A DNA stretch of 64,000 nucleotides, taken from NCBI RefSeq assembly GCF_900168125.1, contig NZ_FUZF01000005.1:1-64000 (forward strand), in the 5' to 3' direction. The DNA comes from Sphingobacterium nematocida (GTDB taxonomy: Bacteria > Bacteroidota > Bacteroidia > Sphingobacteriales > Sphingobacteriaceae). The notes under the pieces were generated by a model. The model was not told the origin of the DNA. It did no database searches and worked only from the letters and a program-made list of their open reading frames with translations. The position numbers were made by a program, and so were the translations under genes. Of the stretch, positions 44,450-53,638 are shown one piece after another. Each line of letters begins with the position of its first letter. The stretch's first letter is position 1.

Positions 44450-44688
44450 TATATTGTGTTTGCCAGAATTAATGAGGCTTCTGACTTTCTGATTGCTACT
44501 AAGGTGTTATCTTGAATAATATTGACACAGATTGGACCGTGTAGTGGGGCTATGTGCTTGATCTGTATAGTAGTACCTGGGGTAAAGCCCAACTCATAAA
44601 ACTTGGCTGGAAGATCATCTTTATCAAAAGAATGAATGACTGCTTTTTGACCTTTTTTTAGTTTATCAAGTGAGATTTTATTTTGCAT
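44449..44688 (-). CDS. feoA: Ferrous iron transport protein FeoA
   Basis: FeoA is a small SH3-like cytosolic protein that aids FeoB. The 79-residue product has the family layout, with LKKGQKAVIHSF at the start, ELGFTPGTTIQIKH near 32-45 and LVAIRKSEASLI near 63-74. It heads the minus-strand feo operon, overlapping feoB by one base. A MarR-family regulator is divergent 119 bp away and may control it. Confidence 0.95.
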   Translation of the reverse strand: MQNKISLDKLKKGQKAVIHSFDKDDLPAKFYELGFTPGTTIQIKHIAPLHGPICVNIIQDNTLVAIRKSEASLILANTI

Positions 44689-44731
44689 TATTTTTGTAAC
44701 TTTAGATAGTTTCTAATACCTCGAAATTCTT

Positions 44732-44739
44732 CAAATATA
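44732..44739 (-). promoter_or_regulatory. Putative promoter -7 box of feoAB
   Basis: The minus strand reads TATATTTG, matching TAnnTTTG, 43 nt before feoA. No clear Fur or DtxR box was recognised nearby. Confidence 0.5.
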
Positions 44740-44807
44740 ATTAAAAGGAATGAGTTTAGAGATGTTGGTTATGTCACATAATTGTTTTAATTAGATTCAT
44801 TATAAAT

Positions 44808-45263
44808 ATGGGGATTGAGGATCGAATCAAAACCAGTCGGTTTCAGGATGATTGGCATAAAGCCACTGTTAACATTCTTTTTACGAATAACTGGTTGAGT
44901 AATCTGTTGGAATCCAGGGCGAACAAGAAAAAAATAACGCTTCAACAGTTTAATGTTTTGCGGATTTTGCGTGGACAATTCCCTAATCCTGCTTCCAACG
45001 CTATGATTAAGGAACGTATGATAAATAGTACACCTGATATATCGAGATTGGTGGAACGAATCGTAACCAAAGGGTTAGTCACCCGAACAAAAAATAAATC
45101 TGATAAGCGAGCAGTAGACTTACTTATTACAGAAAAAGGCCTCCAACTCTTAGAAGAATTGGAGGCTGATATGAACCTTTCTGCGATGTTGTCCGAAAAT
45201 CTTTCTGAACAAGAAGCAGCGACCTTAAGTTTTTTACTGGATAAATTAAGAGGCGAAGATTAA
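44808..45263 (+). CDS. MarR-family transcriptional regulator
   Basis: The 151-residue product is a winged-helix dimer of the MarR type. The helix-turn-helix lies at about 50-85 (TLQQFNVLRILRG; MIKERMINSTPDISRLVERIVTKGLV) and the wing KNKSDKRAVDLLITEKG at about 92-110. Its ligand is unknown. Its divergent position suggests control of feoAB and of itself, which is inference. It ends 9 bp before the convergent ZIP transporter gene. Confidence 0.88.
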   Translation: MGIEDRIKTSRFQDDWHKATVNILFTNNWLSNLLESRANKKKITLQQFNVLRILRGQFPNPASNAMIKERMINSTPDISRLVERIVTKGLVTRTKNKSDKRAVDLLITEKGLQLLEELEADMNLSAMLSENLSEQEAATLSFLLDKLRGED

Positions 45264-45272
45264 GAAAAACTC

Positions 45273-46160
45273 TTAGTGGGAGTGACCTTCGTGCTCATTG
45301 TGGTTGTGCCCATCATCTTTGCTTTTATCATGACTATGGTCATGATGATCGTGTCCTTCTTTGTCGTGACTATGATCACTATGGTCATGATTGTGATCAT
45401 GGTGATCGTGACCATGTCCACCATGACTATGATCGTGAGGTAGTAAGAATGTCGTCAATGATATAGCTAGGCCTAAAAAGACTGCTGCCATTTTCTTTTT
45501 GTTGAATTTATGGTGATCAGCCGATCCGGATTCAAATAAGATCGTGGTAGAGATATGTAAAAATATACCGATTACCACGGCCATTATTTTATCAAAATGC
45601 TGTGAAATATTTCCAATTTCACCCTCGCTTAGTACAGAACTGGTGATAAAACCTAGTGGAGTCATGGCCGCAAAAATGAACAACATGATTACAATTGTAC
45701 GTTTACTGACCGATGAACTTAGTAATAGACTTCCCAACGCGAATGCAGCTGGGATATGATGTACTGCAATACCGAAGACGAGTTTAGATTGTTGTCCTGA
45801 TATTAAAGGCATTCCTTCCAAAAACGCATGTAGACAAAGACTGATCATGATTCCAAGCGGAAATCCAGCGTTCTCACTGTGATGGATATGACCATGCTCA
45901 ATACCCTGAGAAAATTGTTCTAAGAGCAATTGAAAAATGAATCCACCAAGTATGTATAATCCAATAATCTCTGGACTTGTGGTATTGGCAATATACACAT
46001 GGGGAATTAAATGCAAGACTGTGATTGCAAATAAATAGGCCCCACTAAAGGATAGTATCAGTTTGAGATAGCTGGTGTTGTCTCGTTTGACAAAGAATAC
46101 CGCTAATCCACTGATGAATGCGGATAAAAATAAAATAGCTACGATTAAAGTAAAGCTCAT
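45273..46160 (-). CDS. ZIP-family divalent metal transporter with His-rich tail
   Basis: ZIP proteins move Zn2+ or related metals into the cytosol. The 295-residue product has eight predicted helices, with the metal-site helices LCLHAFLEGMPL (TM4) and AVHHIPAAFALG (TM5). The last 54 residues hold 22 histidines among Asp/Gly/Ser, probably a periplasmic metal-catching tail. It overlaps the upstream PAP2 gene by four bases (ATGA). The metal specificity is not determined by sequence. Confidence 0.9.
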   Translation of the reverse strand: MSFTLIVAILFLSAFISGLAVFFVKRDNTSYLKLILSFSGAYLFAITVLHLIPHVYIANTTSPEIIGLYILGGFIFQLLLEQFSQGIEHGHIHHSENAGFPLGIMISLCLHAFLEGMPLISGQQSKLVFGIAVHHIPAAFALGSLLLSSSVSKRTIVIMLFIFAAMTPLGFITSSVLSEGEIGNISQHFDKIMAVVIGIFLHISTTILFESGSADHHKFNKKKMAAVFLGLAISLTTFLLPHDHSHGGHGHDHHDHNHDHSDHSHDKEGHDHHDHSHDKSKDDGHNHNEHEGHSH

Positions 46161-46753
46161 ATAATATTATGTGTTGGAATTGTTTCCTTAAAAAAAGCAG
46201 GGACAAATCGTTTAAATAGATTTCCATTGAGGATTCCAATCAGACTGCCCAATATAGCGCCACAGAGTATGTCAAAGGGGTAATGCACACCGACATAAAT
46301 CTGTGAAAAAGAAATTAGTGAGGCCCACAATACACACAGCCATAGTGTGTGTTTCCATTTACGACGAAACAATACAATCCAGAAAAAAGCCATAGCAAAA
46401 TGGTTTGTGGCATGCGAACTGGTAAAGCTAAAACCAGAGCCGCATCGCACACGTAGATTGATGTCGTGTTTGAATTCGATGTCGTTGCAGGGGCGTATAC
46501 GTTTTACATTTTTCTTAATCAGGTGCGAAGATATACCATCAGACACTCCAAAGTTAATCAATGTGCATAACACAACGAGTATACCTAATTTGCCATAGTG
46601 CTTCACGAAAAAGATAATAACAAATAGATAAAGAGGGGCCCAGGTGAATGGATTGCGTAATATAGGCAATAACCAGTCGAACACAGGGTTGCTTAGACCT
46701 TGGTTTATCAGTAGAAATATTTCTTTATCTAAATCAATTATTTGTTGCCACAT
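46157..46753 (-). CDS. PAP2-family membrane phosphatase
   Basis: The 198-residue product has five or six membrane helices and the three PAP2 motifs: KKNVKRIRP (KX6RP), SSHAT (for PSGH) and SQIYVGVHYPFD (for SRX5HX3D, with Gln in place of the usual Arg). Such enzymes remove phosphate from undecaprenyl pyrophosphate, lipid A or phosphatidates at the periplasmic face. The substrate is unknown. It overlaps the ZIP gene downstream by four bases, so they are cotranscribed, with no obvious shared function. Confidence 0.87.
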   Translation of the reverse strand: MWQQIIDLDKEIFLLINQGLSNPVFDWLLPILRNPFTWAPLYLFVIIFFVKHYGKLGILVVLCTLINFGVSDGISSHLIKKNVKRIRPCNDIEFKHDINLRVRCGSGFSFTSSHATNHFAMAFFWIVLFRRKWKHTLWLCVLWASLISFSQIYVGVHYPFDILCGAILGSLIGILNGNLFKRFVPAFFKETIPTHNII

Positions 46754-46939
46754 AAGATTCTCTGTTTTGTGTATGAAAGGCTAAAAATACATTAATTGCC
46801 AGTAAATGGAAAATGGAATTTTAGTATTAAAATACACAAAGTTGCAACAAATATATGTTTTTAATTTTATATCCTATCAATATGTTGTATTTATTTTGGA
46901 ATAAGCTATTTTTACGGCTCACTATAATTGATCAAGTAT

Positions 46940-48322
46940 ATGACTTTAATAAAATCTATTTCGGGTATTCGCGGTACGATTGGTGGTCGTGCAGGAGAAG
47001 GGTTGACACCAATTGATATCGTTAAATTCACGGCGGCATTTGGTAAGATATTGATGAGCCAGACCGGTAATAAGAAAATTGTGGTGGGGAGAGATGCGCG
47101 CGAATCTGGGGAAATGGTTAGTAACTTGGTGATCGGTACGTTGCAGAGCATAGGTGCCGAAGTTGTAGACTTAGGACTTTCTACAACACCTACCGTGGAG
47201 ATTGCTGTGCCTTTGGAGAATGCAGCCGGTGGTATTATATTGACTGCGTCGCACAATCCGGGACAATGGAATGCTTTGAAGCTACTCAATGCGAAGGGAG
47301 AGTTTATATCCGATGTCGAAGGTAAGGAGGTTTTAGAATTGGGTGAGCGCCTTGATTTTGATTTTGCGGAAGTGCAGGATCTTGGAAAGGTGACGGTTGA
47401 TAGCAGTTACCTGCAAAAGCATATAGATGCTGTCTTGGCTTTGGAGTATGTTGATGTAGCGGCTATCCGTGCTGCTGGATTTAAAATTGCTGTGGATGCG
47501 GTGAATAGTACGGGAGGTATTTTTATTCCCGCTTTATTGGAAGCATTGGGGGTAGAAACAGTATATAAGATACATTGCGAACCTAACGGTAAATTTCCGC
47601 ATAATCCCGAACCTCTGAAAGAAAATTTAACTGATTTATCAGAGGCTGTGTTGACTCACGGAGCTGATTTGGGGATTGCTGTGGATCCGGACGTTGATCG
47701 TTTGGTCTTTATGATGGAAGATGGTGATCTTTTTGGCGAAGAATATACGTTAGTAGCTGTTGCTGATTACATTTTGTCTCAAAGTAAAGGTAATACTGTA
47801 TCCAATTTATCTTCCACAAGGGCATTACGTGATATCACCGTCAAGCATGGCGGTACTTATTTTGCTGCTGCTGTAGGAGAGGTGAATGTTGTGACCAAGA
47901 TGAAAGAAGTGGATGCAGTGATAGGAGGAGAAGGTAATGGAGGAGTTATTTATCCGGCGTCTCATTACGGTCGTGATGCGTTGGTAGGTGTCGCTATCTT
48001 TTTGTCGCACTTAGCAAAGATGGGCAAGAAAGCATCGGTGTACCGGGCTGAGCTGCCGCAGTACTTCATGTCTAAAAATAAGATTACGTTAACCCCTGGT
48101 TTAGATATCGATGGTCTGCTAACAAAGATGCAGATGAAATATGCACATGAAGAGCATTCTACTGTAGATGGGGTGAAAATTGATTTTGAGAATGAATGGG
48201 TACATCTACGTAAGTCAAATACAGAACCAATTATCCGTATTTATTCTGAAGGACCTACACCTGAAGCAGCAGATGCTATCGCACAGAAGATAATTAAAGA
48301 GATAGAAGATATTATCTCGTAA
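46940..48322 (+). CDS. glmM: Phosphoglucosamine mutase (phosphohexomutase)
   Basis: GlmM turns glucosamine-6-phosphate into glucosamine-1-phosphate for UDP-GlcNAc, feeding peptidoglycan and lipid A. The 461-residue product has the phosphoserine loop TASHNP (Ser about 104), the metal loop DPDVDR near 244-249, GGEGNGGV near 333 and the phosphate-binding RKSNTEP near 425. An in-frame TTG four codons upstream is less likely than ATG 46940. Other phosphohexomutase activities of the family are possible, but the envelope setting and Bacteroidota homologues favour GlmM. Confidence 0.88.
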   Translation: MTLIKSISGIRGTIGGRAGEGLTPIDIVKFTAAFGKILMSQTGNKKIVVGRDARESGEMVSNLVIGTLQSIGAEVVDLGLSTTPTVEIAVPLENAAGGIILTASHNPGQWNALKLLNAKGEFISDVEGKEVLELGERLDFDFAEVQDLGKVTVDSSYLQKHIDAVLALEYVDVAAIRAAGFKIAVDAVNSTGGIFIPALLEALGVETVYKIHCEPNGKFPHNPEPLKENLTDLSEAVLTHGADLGIAVDPDVDRLVFMMEDGDLFGEEYTLVAVADYILSQSKGNTVSNLSSTRALRDITVKHGGTYFAAAVGEVNVVTKMKEVDAVIGGEGNGGVIYPASHYGRDALVGVAIFLSHLAKMGKKASVYRAELPQYFMSKNKITLTPGLDIDGLLTKMQMKYAHEEHSTVDGVKIDFENEWVHLRKSNTEPIIRIYSEGPTPEAADAIAQKIIKEIEDIIS

Positions 48323-48324
48323 AT

Positions 48325-48359
48325 AAAGAAAAAGCCTTCGATACGAAGGCTTTTTCTTT
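48325..48359. terminator. Bidirectional terminator between glmM and yqaE
   Basis: A 16-bp stem (48325-48340 with 48344-48359, core GCCTTCG/CGAAGGC) has a 3-nt loop and flanking A and T residues. On the minus strand the stop codon of the YqaE gene overlaps its edge. Confidence 0.88.
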
Positions 48360-48543
48360 ATCTTCTATTTAGATTTTCTATCCGCTGTTTGTTTTTGGCG
48401 TCCAGCCTGGAAGCTACTGCCCATATAGCTGCAGGTAGCCATCCTATCAGAGTTATTTGTAAAATTAAACATAGAATTCCCGAGAATATCTTTCCACGTA
48501 AAAAGAAAGAAAGCCAAGGGAATAATACGGCGATCAATATCAT
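48358..48543 (-). CDS. YqaE/Pmp3-family membrane peptide
   Basis: The 61-residue product has two hydrophobic helices (about 2-15 and 19-45) with the Pmp3 pattern (LFPWLSFFLRGKIFSG; LILQITLIGWLPAAIWA). These small proteins are linked to salt or membrane-potential stress in bacteria, plants and yeast. It follows the DUF4342 gene by 18 nt on the same strand. Confidence 0.88.
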   Translation of the reverse strand: MILIAVLFPWLSFFLRGKIFSGILCLILQITLIGWLPAAIWAVASRLDAKNKQRIENLNRR

Positions 48544-48561
48544 TATATTTATTAATTAAAA

Positions 48562-48855
48562 TTAAATTACAGGATTATCTTCTTGTTCTTTTTCTGGACT
48601 GCTTTCTTTAGGTTCAGCATCTTTCCGTTCCACGATAATTTTACACTCTGCGATAATAGCTGCCAATGCACCCACTGCAGCAAATATAGGTGCAAGTATT
48701 AGGCCGACGATTCCGATAGTAACTGGAAAACTAATTATTTCTTTTTCGTTTTTATCAGCGATCGTGATCTTTGTCACATTACCATCAGCTACGAGTTCCT
48801 TGATTTTTCTTAATAAATTCTCACCTGAGATATTGTAAGTTTCTTTGAATGCCAT
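48562..48855 (-). CDS. DUF4342 domain protein
   Basis: The 97-residue product has the DUF4342 layout: ENLLRKIKELVADGNVTKI (about 11-30), a beta strand, a hydrophobic segment (about 45-70) and a charged tail (KDAEPKESSPEKEQEDN). The function is unknown. A longer frame to 48918 is rejected because a -7 promoter box at 48898-48905 lies inside it. It is cotranscribed with the YqaE-type gene; both look like small stress-type membrane proteins. Confidence 0.85.
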   Translation of the reverse strand: MAFKETYNISGENLLRKIKELVADGNVTKITIADKNEKEIISFPVTIGIVGLILAPIFAAVGALAAIIAECKIIVERKDAEPKESSPEKEQEDNPVI

Positions 48856-48897
48856 GATTTTCTCTTTTTTATGTGTATGTTCTTTGTTTGTATGTAT

Positions 48898-48905
48898 CAA
48901 AGATA
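48898..48905 (-). promoter_or_regulatory. Putative promoter -7 box of the DUF4342-yqaE pair
   Basis: The minus strand reads TATCTTTG, the same full match seen at rplU and the tRNAs, 42 nt before the ATG at 48855. No TTG at -33 was seen. Confidence 0.52.
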
Positions 48906-49003
48906 GAGATGAACACATAGACTCCCCATATGAAATAGGTAAACCTAGCAGAATCCTCGGTGAAAAATATAATTTTGTCGGTATATTGTATAACGAATCG
49001 TGG

Positions 49004-49732
49004 TTAGGCTTCTTTCCCTATTAGTTCACGAATCGCTACCGAAGCGATAGCTCCTCCAAATGCCGCTGGTAAATAAGACATCGTGCCATAGGCCGATTTC
49101 TTAAAGTTACTTCCATCAGTGTAGATTAGGGAGGCTTTATCTGGTAATTCCGTTGAAAACGCCACTTTTACACCTTCTCTGATATCATGCTTACGTAGTT
49201 TCTTACGGATGTGCAAGGCGAGCTTACAATTGTACGATTTGCTGATATCGGCGATTTGTATTTTCGTTGGGTCTACTTTTCCTCCGGCTCCCATAGAACT
49301 TACAAAAGGAATCTTTGCAGCATAGGCACGACGAATTAAAAATAGTTTAGGTGTTATACTGTCTATTGCTTCGACGATGTAATCGGGTTTGGTCTCTAGC
49401 AAGGTCTCTAAGCGTTCTGGGATAATGAATTCATCTATTACATTAAGTTCTAGTTCGGGGTTTATATCGAGTAGACGCTGTTTCATGATGTTGGCCTTAG
49501 AGATACCATGATTGCTGGATAGGGCTGGGAGCTGTCGATTTCGATTCGTTGGATCGACTGTGTCTCCGTCGATGATTGTCATTTTTCCAACTCCGGCACG
49601 ACATATAAATTCTGCAGCGTACGAGCCTACTCCGCCTAATCCGAGTACCATAACATGCGATGTCGTAAGTTTTTCTACGGCATCACGGCCTATCAATGCT
49701 TCTGTCCTAGATAGCCAAGATAAATCTTTCAT
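49004..49732 (-). CDS. tcdA: tRNA threonylcarbamoyladenosine dehydratase
   Basis: TcdA (CsdL) cyclises t6A37 to ct6A in ANN-decoding tRNAs using ATP. The 242-residue product has the E1/ThiF-type nucleotide-binding fold: GLGGVGSYAAEFICRAGVG (about 31-49), DGDTVDPTNRNRQ (about 55-67), DSITPK and SSMGAGGKVDP. It overlaps tatD by four bases (ATGA) and is the last gene of a five-gene minus-strand operon. Confidence 0.93.
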   Translation of the reverse strand: MKDLSWLSRTEALIGRDAVEKLTTSHVMVLGLGGVGSYAAEFICRAGVGKMTIIDGDTVDPTNRNRQLPALSSNHGISKANIMKQRLLDINPELELNVIDEFIIPERLETLLETKPDYIVEAIDSITPKLFLIRRAYAAKIPFVSSMGAGGKVDPTKIQIADISKSYNCKLALHIRKKLRKHDIREGVKVAFSTELPDKASLIYTDGSNFKKSAYGTMSYLPAAFGGAIASVAIRELIGKEA

Positions 49733-50400
49733 TCTTCAATCCTGTAATTAAATACTTGTTCTAAATTTTCCATCACCTGCTGTTTTAAAGTCGCAAGTGA
49801 GATTTTTCGAGCGGCACAAAAGTAAGAAAAAATATCTACTATATTAGTCGTTTTATTGTCGGTTTCGAGAAAGAGCCTGTTGAGTGGGATTTCGAAGATT
49901 AAAGCATCTTGTCTGCCCTGCAGTATGTCGGTTCCCAGGCTCAGATAGTAGCCTTTTTGTAAGAGTTGCCGAGCGAGTTCTGTTTTTTTATTAAAGCCGT
50001 GAAAGATAATCGGCGTCTGTGCTTCCTGTAAGATTAGCTGCTGCATAATCTCTTGATAAGCTCTTACGCTATGAATGATAAGGGGTTTGTTTATTGTATT
50101 GGCCAGTTTTATCTGTCGCTGAAAGATTTCAAGCTGCAAATCCCAATCTGTTTTACATTGTTTGTCCAGGCCGCATTCACCAATAGCTATGACTTCCTTT
50201 TTTATTACTGCGACTTCTAGTTGTTCCCATTGCTCAGAGAGTGGTCTATCAATATACCAGGGATGTATACCAGCAGTGTATACTCCATCGCCCATTATTT
50301 GATCTCGACCTATGATATGGTTGCGTACCTGCAATATGTCTGGGATATCCAGTCTACTATGGGTATGTATATCAATGAATGGAGGTGTTATGTGCATCAT
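49729..50400 (-). CDS. TatD-family metal-dependent hydrolase
   Basis: The 223-residue product has a TIM-barrel metal site of the TatD/amidohydrolase type: IDIHTHSRLD (about 9-18), AIGECGLDK (about 72-80), KPLIIHSVRA and FHGF. The family acts as DNase or D-aminoacyl-tRNA deacylase-like enzymes; the substrate here is unknown. It is shorter than E. coli TatD (about 260) but complete in motif order. It starts inside the stop of the AI-2E gene (TAATG) and overlaps tcdA by four bases. Confidence 0.85.
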   Translation of the reverse strand: MMHITPPFIDIHTHSRLDIPDILQVRNHIIGRDQIMGDGVYTAGIHPWYIDRPLSEQWEQLEVAVIKKEVIAIGECGLDKQCKTDWDLQLEIFQRQIKLANTINKPLIIHSVRAYQEIMQQLILQEAQTPIIFHGFNKKTELARQLLQKGYYLSLGTDILQGRQDALIFEIPLNRLFLETDNKTTNIVDIFSYFCAARKISLATLKQQVMENLEQVFNYRIEE

Positions 50401-51671
50401 TAGACAGCAGAATTCGAGCCTTCATCTTTTTTGTCATCGACATAAGGTATCTCTTGGCTTTCGTGCACCTCCTTGTAAGTAGCTTTGGGGCTAGAAAGAT
50501 GGGCTGTTTCTTCCGTGTTGATGTTAATGTCTACCTCTATTTTATCCTTGATTTTAGGGATGCGGACGATTCCCCATTTCATAAGAAGTTCTTGTGTGGA
50601 ATTTCGTTTGAGATGTTGTTTTTCCGGTTCGCCAATCAAGAATCCAAAAGCTTCCATACTAGGGATGGCGTCAAAGATTACCTTTAATGTAGCGATAAAA
50701 GGGAGTGCTAGTATTAATCCGGCTAATCCGAACAACATGCCGCCTAATAGGATGCCAATGATTGCCATCAACGGGTTAATGCTGACTTTGCTCCCTACAA
50801 TATTTGGCGTGATGATATTTCCTTCTAAAAACTGTACTACCTGAAACCAGGCTACAACCCCCAACGCATACCAAGCTGAATCTTTTGTAGCTAACGCGAA
50901 AAGAGCAGGTAGGATAGACCCTATAGCTATTCCGATGTAGGGCAATAGCATTAATAAGGATGCTAGTGTTCCAAAGAACCAGGCATACTCAATATCCATT
51001 GCCATTAACCCAACTGTGTTAAGGACTGCAATGATACCCATTACGGTGACGAGCCCTGTTAGGTAGCTTTGTACGACTGTGTAAATTTTGTTTAGCACCT
51101 CGTCTACTTTTCGTTGGGGTGTAGATTTGAAAGCTTTGAAGAAAAACTCTCTGAAAAAATCACGGTAGTATAGCATAAAGAAGCTGTACAAAGGAACTAG
51201 AATGGCGCTTGCTAACATATTTCCTATTGAACCGAAGGCAGTCGTTATGACACCGCCTATGTTTTCGAGGGATTTGTTGCCTTGTTCTTTAAGCTTCTCG
51301 ACCACTTGGTTTTTTCCAATTCCAAATTGATCGTGTAGCCAAGATTGGCCGTTTTCTAATACTGATAGTACTTTGCCAGTAATTGCAGTCGCGTCCTTAC
51401 CAATGATAATACTTTGATGGACTATAAACCAAAGTACGGTTGAAATGACGGCGATTGCTACGATAACAGCCATCATGGCTGAAAAAGCTCGACCTAGTCT
51501 TAAGCGTTCGAACAATCTAGCTAAAGGGAATAAAGATATTGAAATCAAAGTGGCAAATAAGATAGGGAGCAATACCCCCTGTGCAACATACAACAAAGCG
51601 AGTATCAATACTAAGGCAAATAAGCTAGCTGCTAGGTTTATTGCGTACGGTTTTTTCGAAGGACTTTCCAT
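50400..51671 (-). CDS. AI-2E family transporter
   Basis: The 423-residue product has about eight membrane helices in the AI-2E exporter/permease pattern, with the family segments PIGIAIGSILPALFAL-like (near 240-260) and EGNIITPNIVGSKVSINPL (near 278-296). The substrate is not fixed by the name; members include quorum-signal exporters and Na+/H+ antiporters. ATG 51671 is preferred to an upstream TTG. The C-terminal 70 residues are polar and acidic. It lies 26 nt after the MFS gene. Confidence 0.87.
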   Translation of the reverse strand: MESPSKKPYAINLAASLFALVLILALLYVAQGVLLPILFATLISISLFPLARLFERLRLGRAFSAMMAVIVAIAVISTVLWFIVHQSIIIGKDATAITGKVLSVLENGQSWLHDQFGIGKNQVVEKLKEQGNKSLENIGGVITTAFGSIGNMLASAILVPLYSFFMLYYRDFFREFFFKAFKSTPQRKVDEVLNKIYTVVQSYLTGLVTVMGIIAVLNTVGLMAMDIEYAWFFGTLASLLMLLPYIGIAIGSILPALFALATKDSAWYALGVVAWFQVVQFLEGNIITPNIVGSKVSINPLMAIIGILLGGMLFGLAGLILALPFIATLKVIFDAIPSMEAFGFLIGEPEKQHLKRNSTQELLMKWGIVRIPKIKDKIEVDININTEETAHLSSPKATYKEVHESQEIPYVDDKKDEGSNSAV

Positions 51672-51697
51672 GCTAATTATAACAAGCAATAGTTTGT

Positions 51698-52864
51698 TTA
51701 TGTTTTTGTTCTATTCCAATATACGACATAAAAAAAGGCAATGAAAATAACCGCCGCATTTCCGTACATAATATAGGGGATGCGGGTTATAAAATCCCGG
51801 TATATATAACCTGCCAAGAGCGCACCGCCACCAATACCAATTTCTAGGGCAATATACATGGTAGCCATAGCTTTTCCTCTGTATTGAGGTAGAGAGAGGT
51901 CTATTGTCCAAGCATTGAGAGCAGGAGATAGGATACCTGTTCCTATCCCGTATACGCATGCACCTATAATAAGACCTGAAATACTTTCTCCATTTCCGAG
52001 CAAGAGCAAAGAAAGAAGAATGATGGCCAGTCCAACCAGCATTACCTTAATTCTTCCAAATCGATCGGATACCTTGCCCGATATAAATCGAATCCCGATA
52101 GAGGCCAACGTATATGCTGTAAAGAAAAGACCTTTATTCGTAATGCCTAGGTGTTCACTCCAATCCGGTATTAAGGTTAGGATTACGCCATAGGCTGAAT
52201 ACGAAAGTAGGGTTACGATGCCTGCTGGTATTGCTCTTTTTTCTAAGATATCAGAACGGGAGATATGAAGCATCTGCCGTTTGAATTGACGCTTGGGTTG
52301 AAGCGTTTCTTTCATGTTCATCACGATCACAATAGATAAGAAAGCAAATACTGAGGAAGAGAAAAACATCGAATTGAGACCAAAATTTTGAGCGACGAAA
52401 CTACCTACTGCAGGTCCTATCGCACCACCTATACTAAAGCAAAGCCCATGCATACCGAGCGCCTCTCCCCATCGATCCTGAGGAATGATATCCGCGATAT
52501 AGGCAGAGGTAGCTGTCGGCTTAAATCCTGTTGAAAAACCATGTACGAGCCGGAGCATAAAGAACCCGGATAGTGTCGTCAATACGGGGTACAAGAAGCC
52601 GCATATCACACATACGATTGATCCAATAGCCATAACAGGTACACGTCCCCATTGGTCGGTTAATTTACCGCTAAATGGGCGTGATATACCCGCTGTAAGC
52701 GTGAATAAGGCAATGATTAGTCCCTTGTGTTCTGCTCCGCCAAGGCTTGAAAGGTAGTTTGGGAGTTCTGGTATAATCATGTTAAAGCTGGCTGAGAATA
52801 AAAGCGAGCTTAAACATAGTAATGCAAATTGTAAGGTATATATTGACGTTTTTTTTTCCTGCAT
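51698..52864 (-). CDS. MFS transporter
   Basis: The 388-residue product has twelve predicted helices, with the MFS loop motif GKLTDQWGRVPVM near 66-78 and the repeat GKVSDRFGRIKVM near 260-272. It resembles drug-export or small-molecule exporters of the YfcJ/NarK-like groups, but the substrate cannot be given. Its ATG shares one base with the trmH stop (TAATG), so translation is coupled. Confidence 0.87.
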   Translation of the reverse strand: MQEKKTSIYTLQFALLCLSSLLFSASFNMIIPELPNYLSSLGGAEHKGLIIALFTLTAGISRPFSGKLTDQWGRVPVMAIGSIVCVICGFLYPVLTTLSGFFMLRLVHGFSTGFKPTATSAYIADIIPQDRWGEALGMHGLCFSIGGAIGPAVGSFVAQNFGLNSMFFSSSVFAFLSIVIVMNMKETLQPKRQFKRQMLHISRSDILEKRAIPAGIVTLLSYSAYGVILTLIPDWSEHLGITNKGLFFTAYTLASIGIRFISGKVSDRFGRIKVMLVGLAIILLSLLLLGNGESISGLIIGACVYGIGTGILSPALNAWTIDLSLPQYRGKAMATMYIALEIGIGGGALLAGYIYRDFITRIPYIMYGNAAVIFIAFFYVVYWNRTKT

Positions 52865-53631
52865 TATATCTGTTGTCTTCCTGTCTTCATACGGTGTCTA
52901 GCTATTTCAGAGCAGAATACTGTAGTAGCTACAGCCACATTTAATGATTCAGCATGTCCGATCCTGGGTATTGTTACAGCTTTTTTTATAGACGGGATCA
53001 GATCGGTACGGATCCCGTTGCCTTCATTTCCCATGATGATTAATCCTTCTTGACCGAAGTCGGTTTCGTAAATTGATTCCCCCTCCAATAAAGCTCCAAA
53101 TGTGGCGATTTCTTTTTTGAGGATGAGGTCTGCAATATCTGTGTAGTATAGTTGCACCCGCGAAAGCGATCCCATTGTAGCCTGTACGACTTTAGGATTG
53201 TAGGCATCCACCGTTTCAATAGAGCAGATGATATGTTGTATGCCAAACCATTCGGCAGTGCGAATGATAGTGCCTAGATTGCCGGGGTCCTGTATATCAT
53301 CCAATACTAAGCTATGTTTGCCTTTTAGTTCGTTTAGATCGAGCGCTAGGGATTCAGGTATCTCTACGAGAGCAAGGGCGCCCTGTGGATTCTTTAATCC
53401 TGATATTTTGCTGAAATCACTTTCAGTTAGTATCGTAGGCTTTATATTTTGCGGTATTTTAACCAATTTTGTGGAGGCTTGATCGGTAGTAAATATTTTT
53501 TGTACCTTGTATGACGAATGAACAAACTCCATTATGGATTTGATTCCCTCTACAATAAAGAGACCATGTTTGGTGCGAAACTTTTTGTGCTGGAGAGAAG
53601 TTATCAGACTGATTTGCGCTTTTGACAACAT
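52864..53631 (-). CDS. TrmH/SpoU-family RNA 2'-O-methyltransferase
   Basis: The 255-residue product has an N-terminal substrate-binding domain (about 1-95, KKFRTKHGLFIVEGIK) and a C-terminal SPOUT knot (about 105-250) with DDIQDPGNLGTIIRTAEWFG, IMGNEGNGIR and IPRIGHAESLNVAVA. It methylates a ribose 2'-OH in tRNA or rRNA using S-adenosylmethionine; the target is unknown. It is the first gene of the minus-strand operon. Its ATG is only 7 bp from the divergent tamL ATG. Confidence 0.9.
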   Translation of the reverse strand: MLSKAQISLITSLQHKKFRTKHGLFIVEGIKSIMEFVHSSYKVQKIFTTDQASTKLVKIPQNIKPTILTESDFSKISGLKNPQGALALVEIPESLALDLNELKGKHSLVLDDIQDPGNLGTIIRTAEWFGIQHIICSIETVDAYNPKVVQATMGSLSRVQLYYTDIADLILKKEIATFGALLEGESIYETDFGQEGLIIMGNEGNGIRTDLIPSIKKAVTIPRIGHAESLNVAVATTVFCSEIARHRMKTGRQQI

Positions 53632-53638
53632 TGGATTA

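Noticed and set aside
45273..45440. Short near-repeats resembling a CRISPR or VNTR array
   Set aside because: They encode the His-rich tail in frame with the ZIP gene; no regular spacer pattern.
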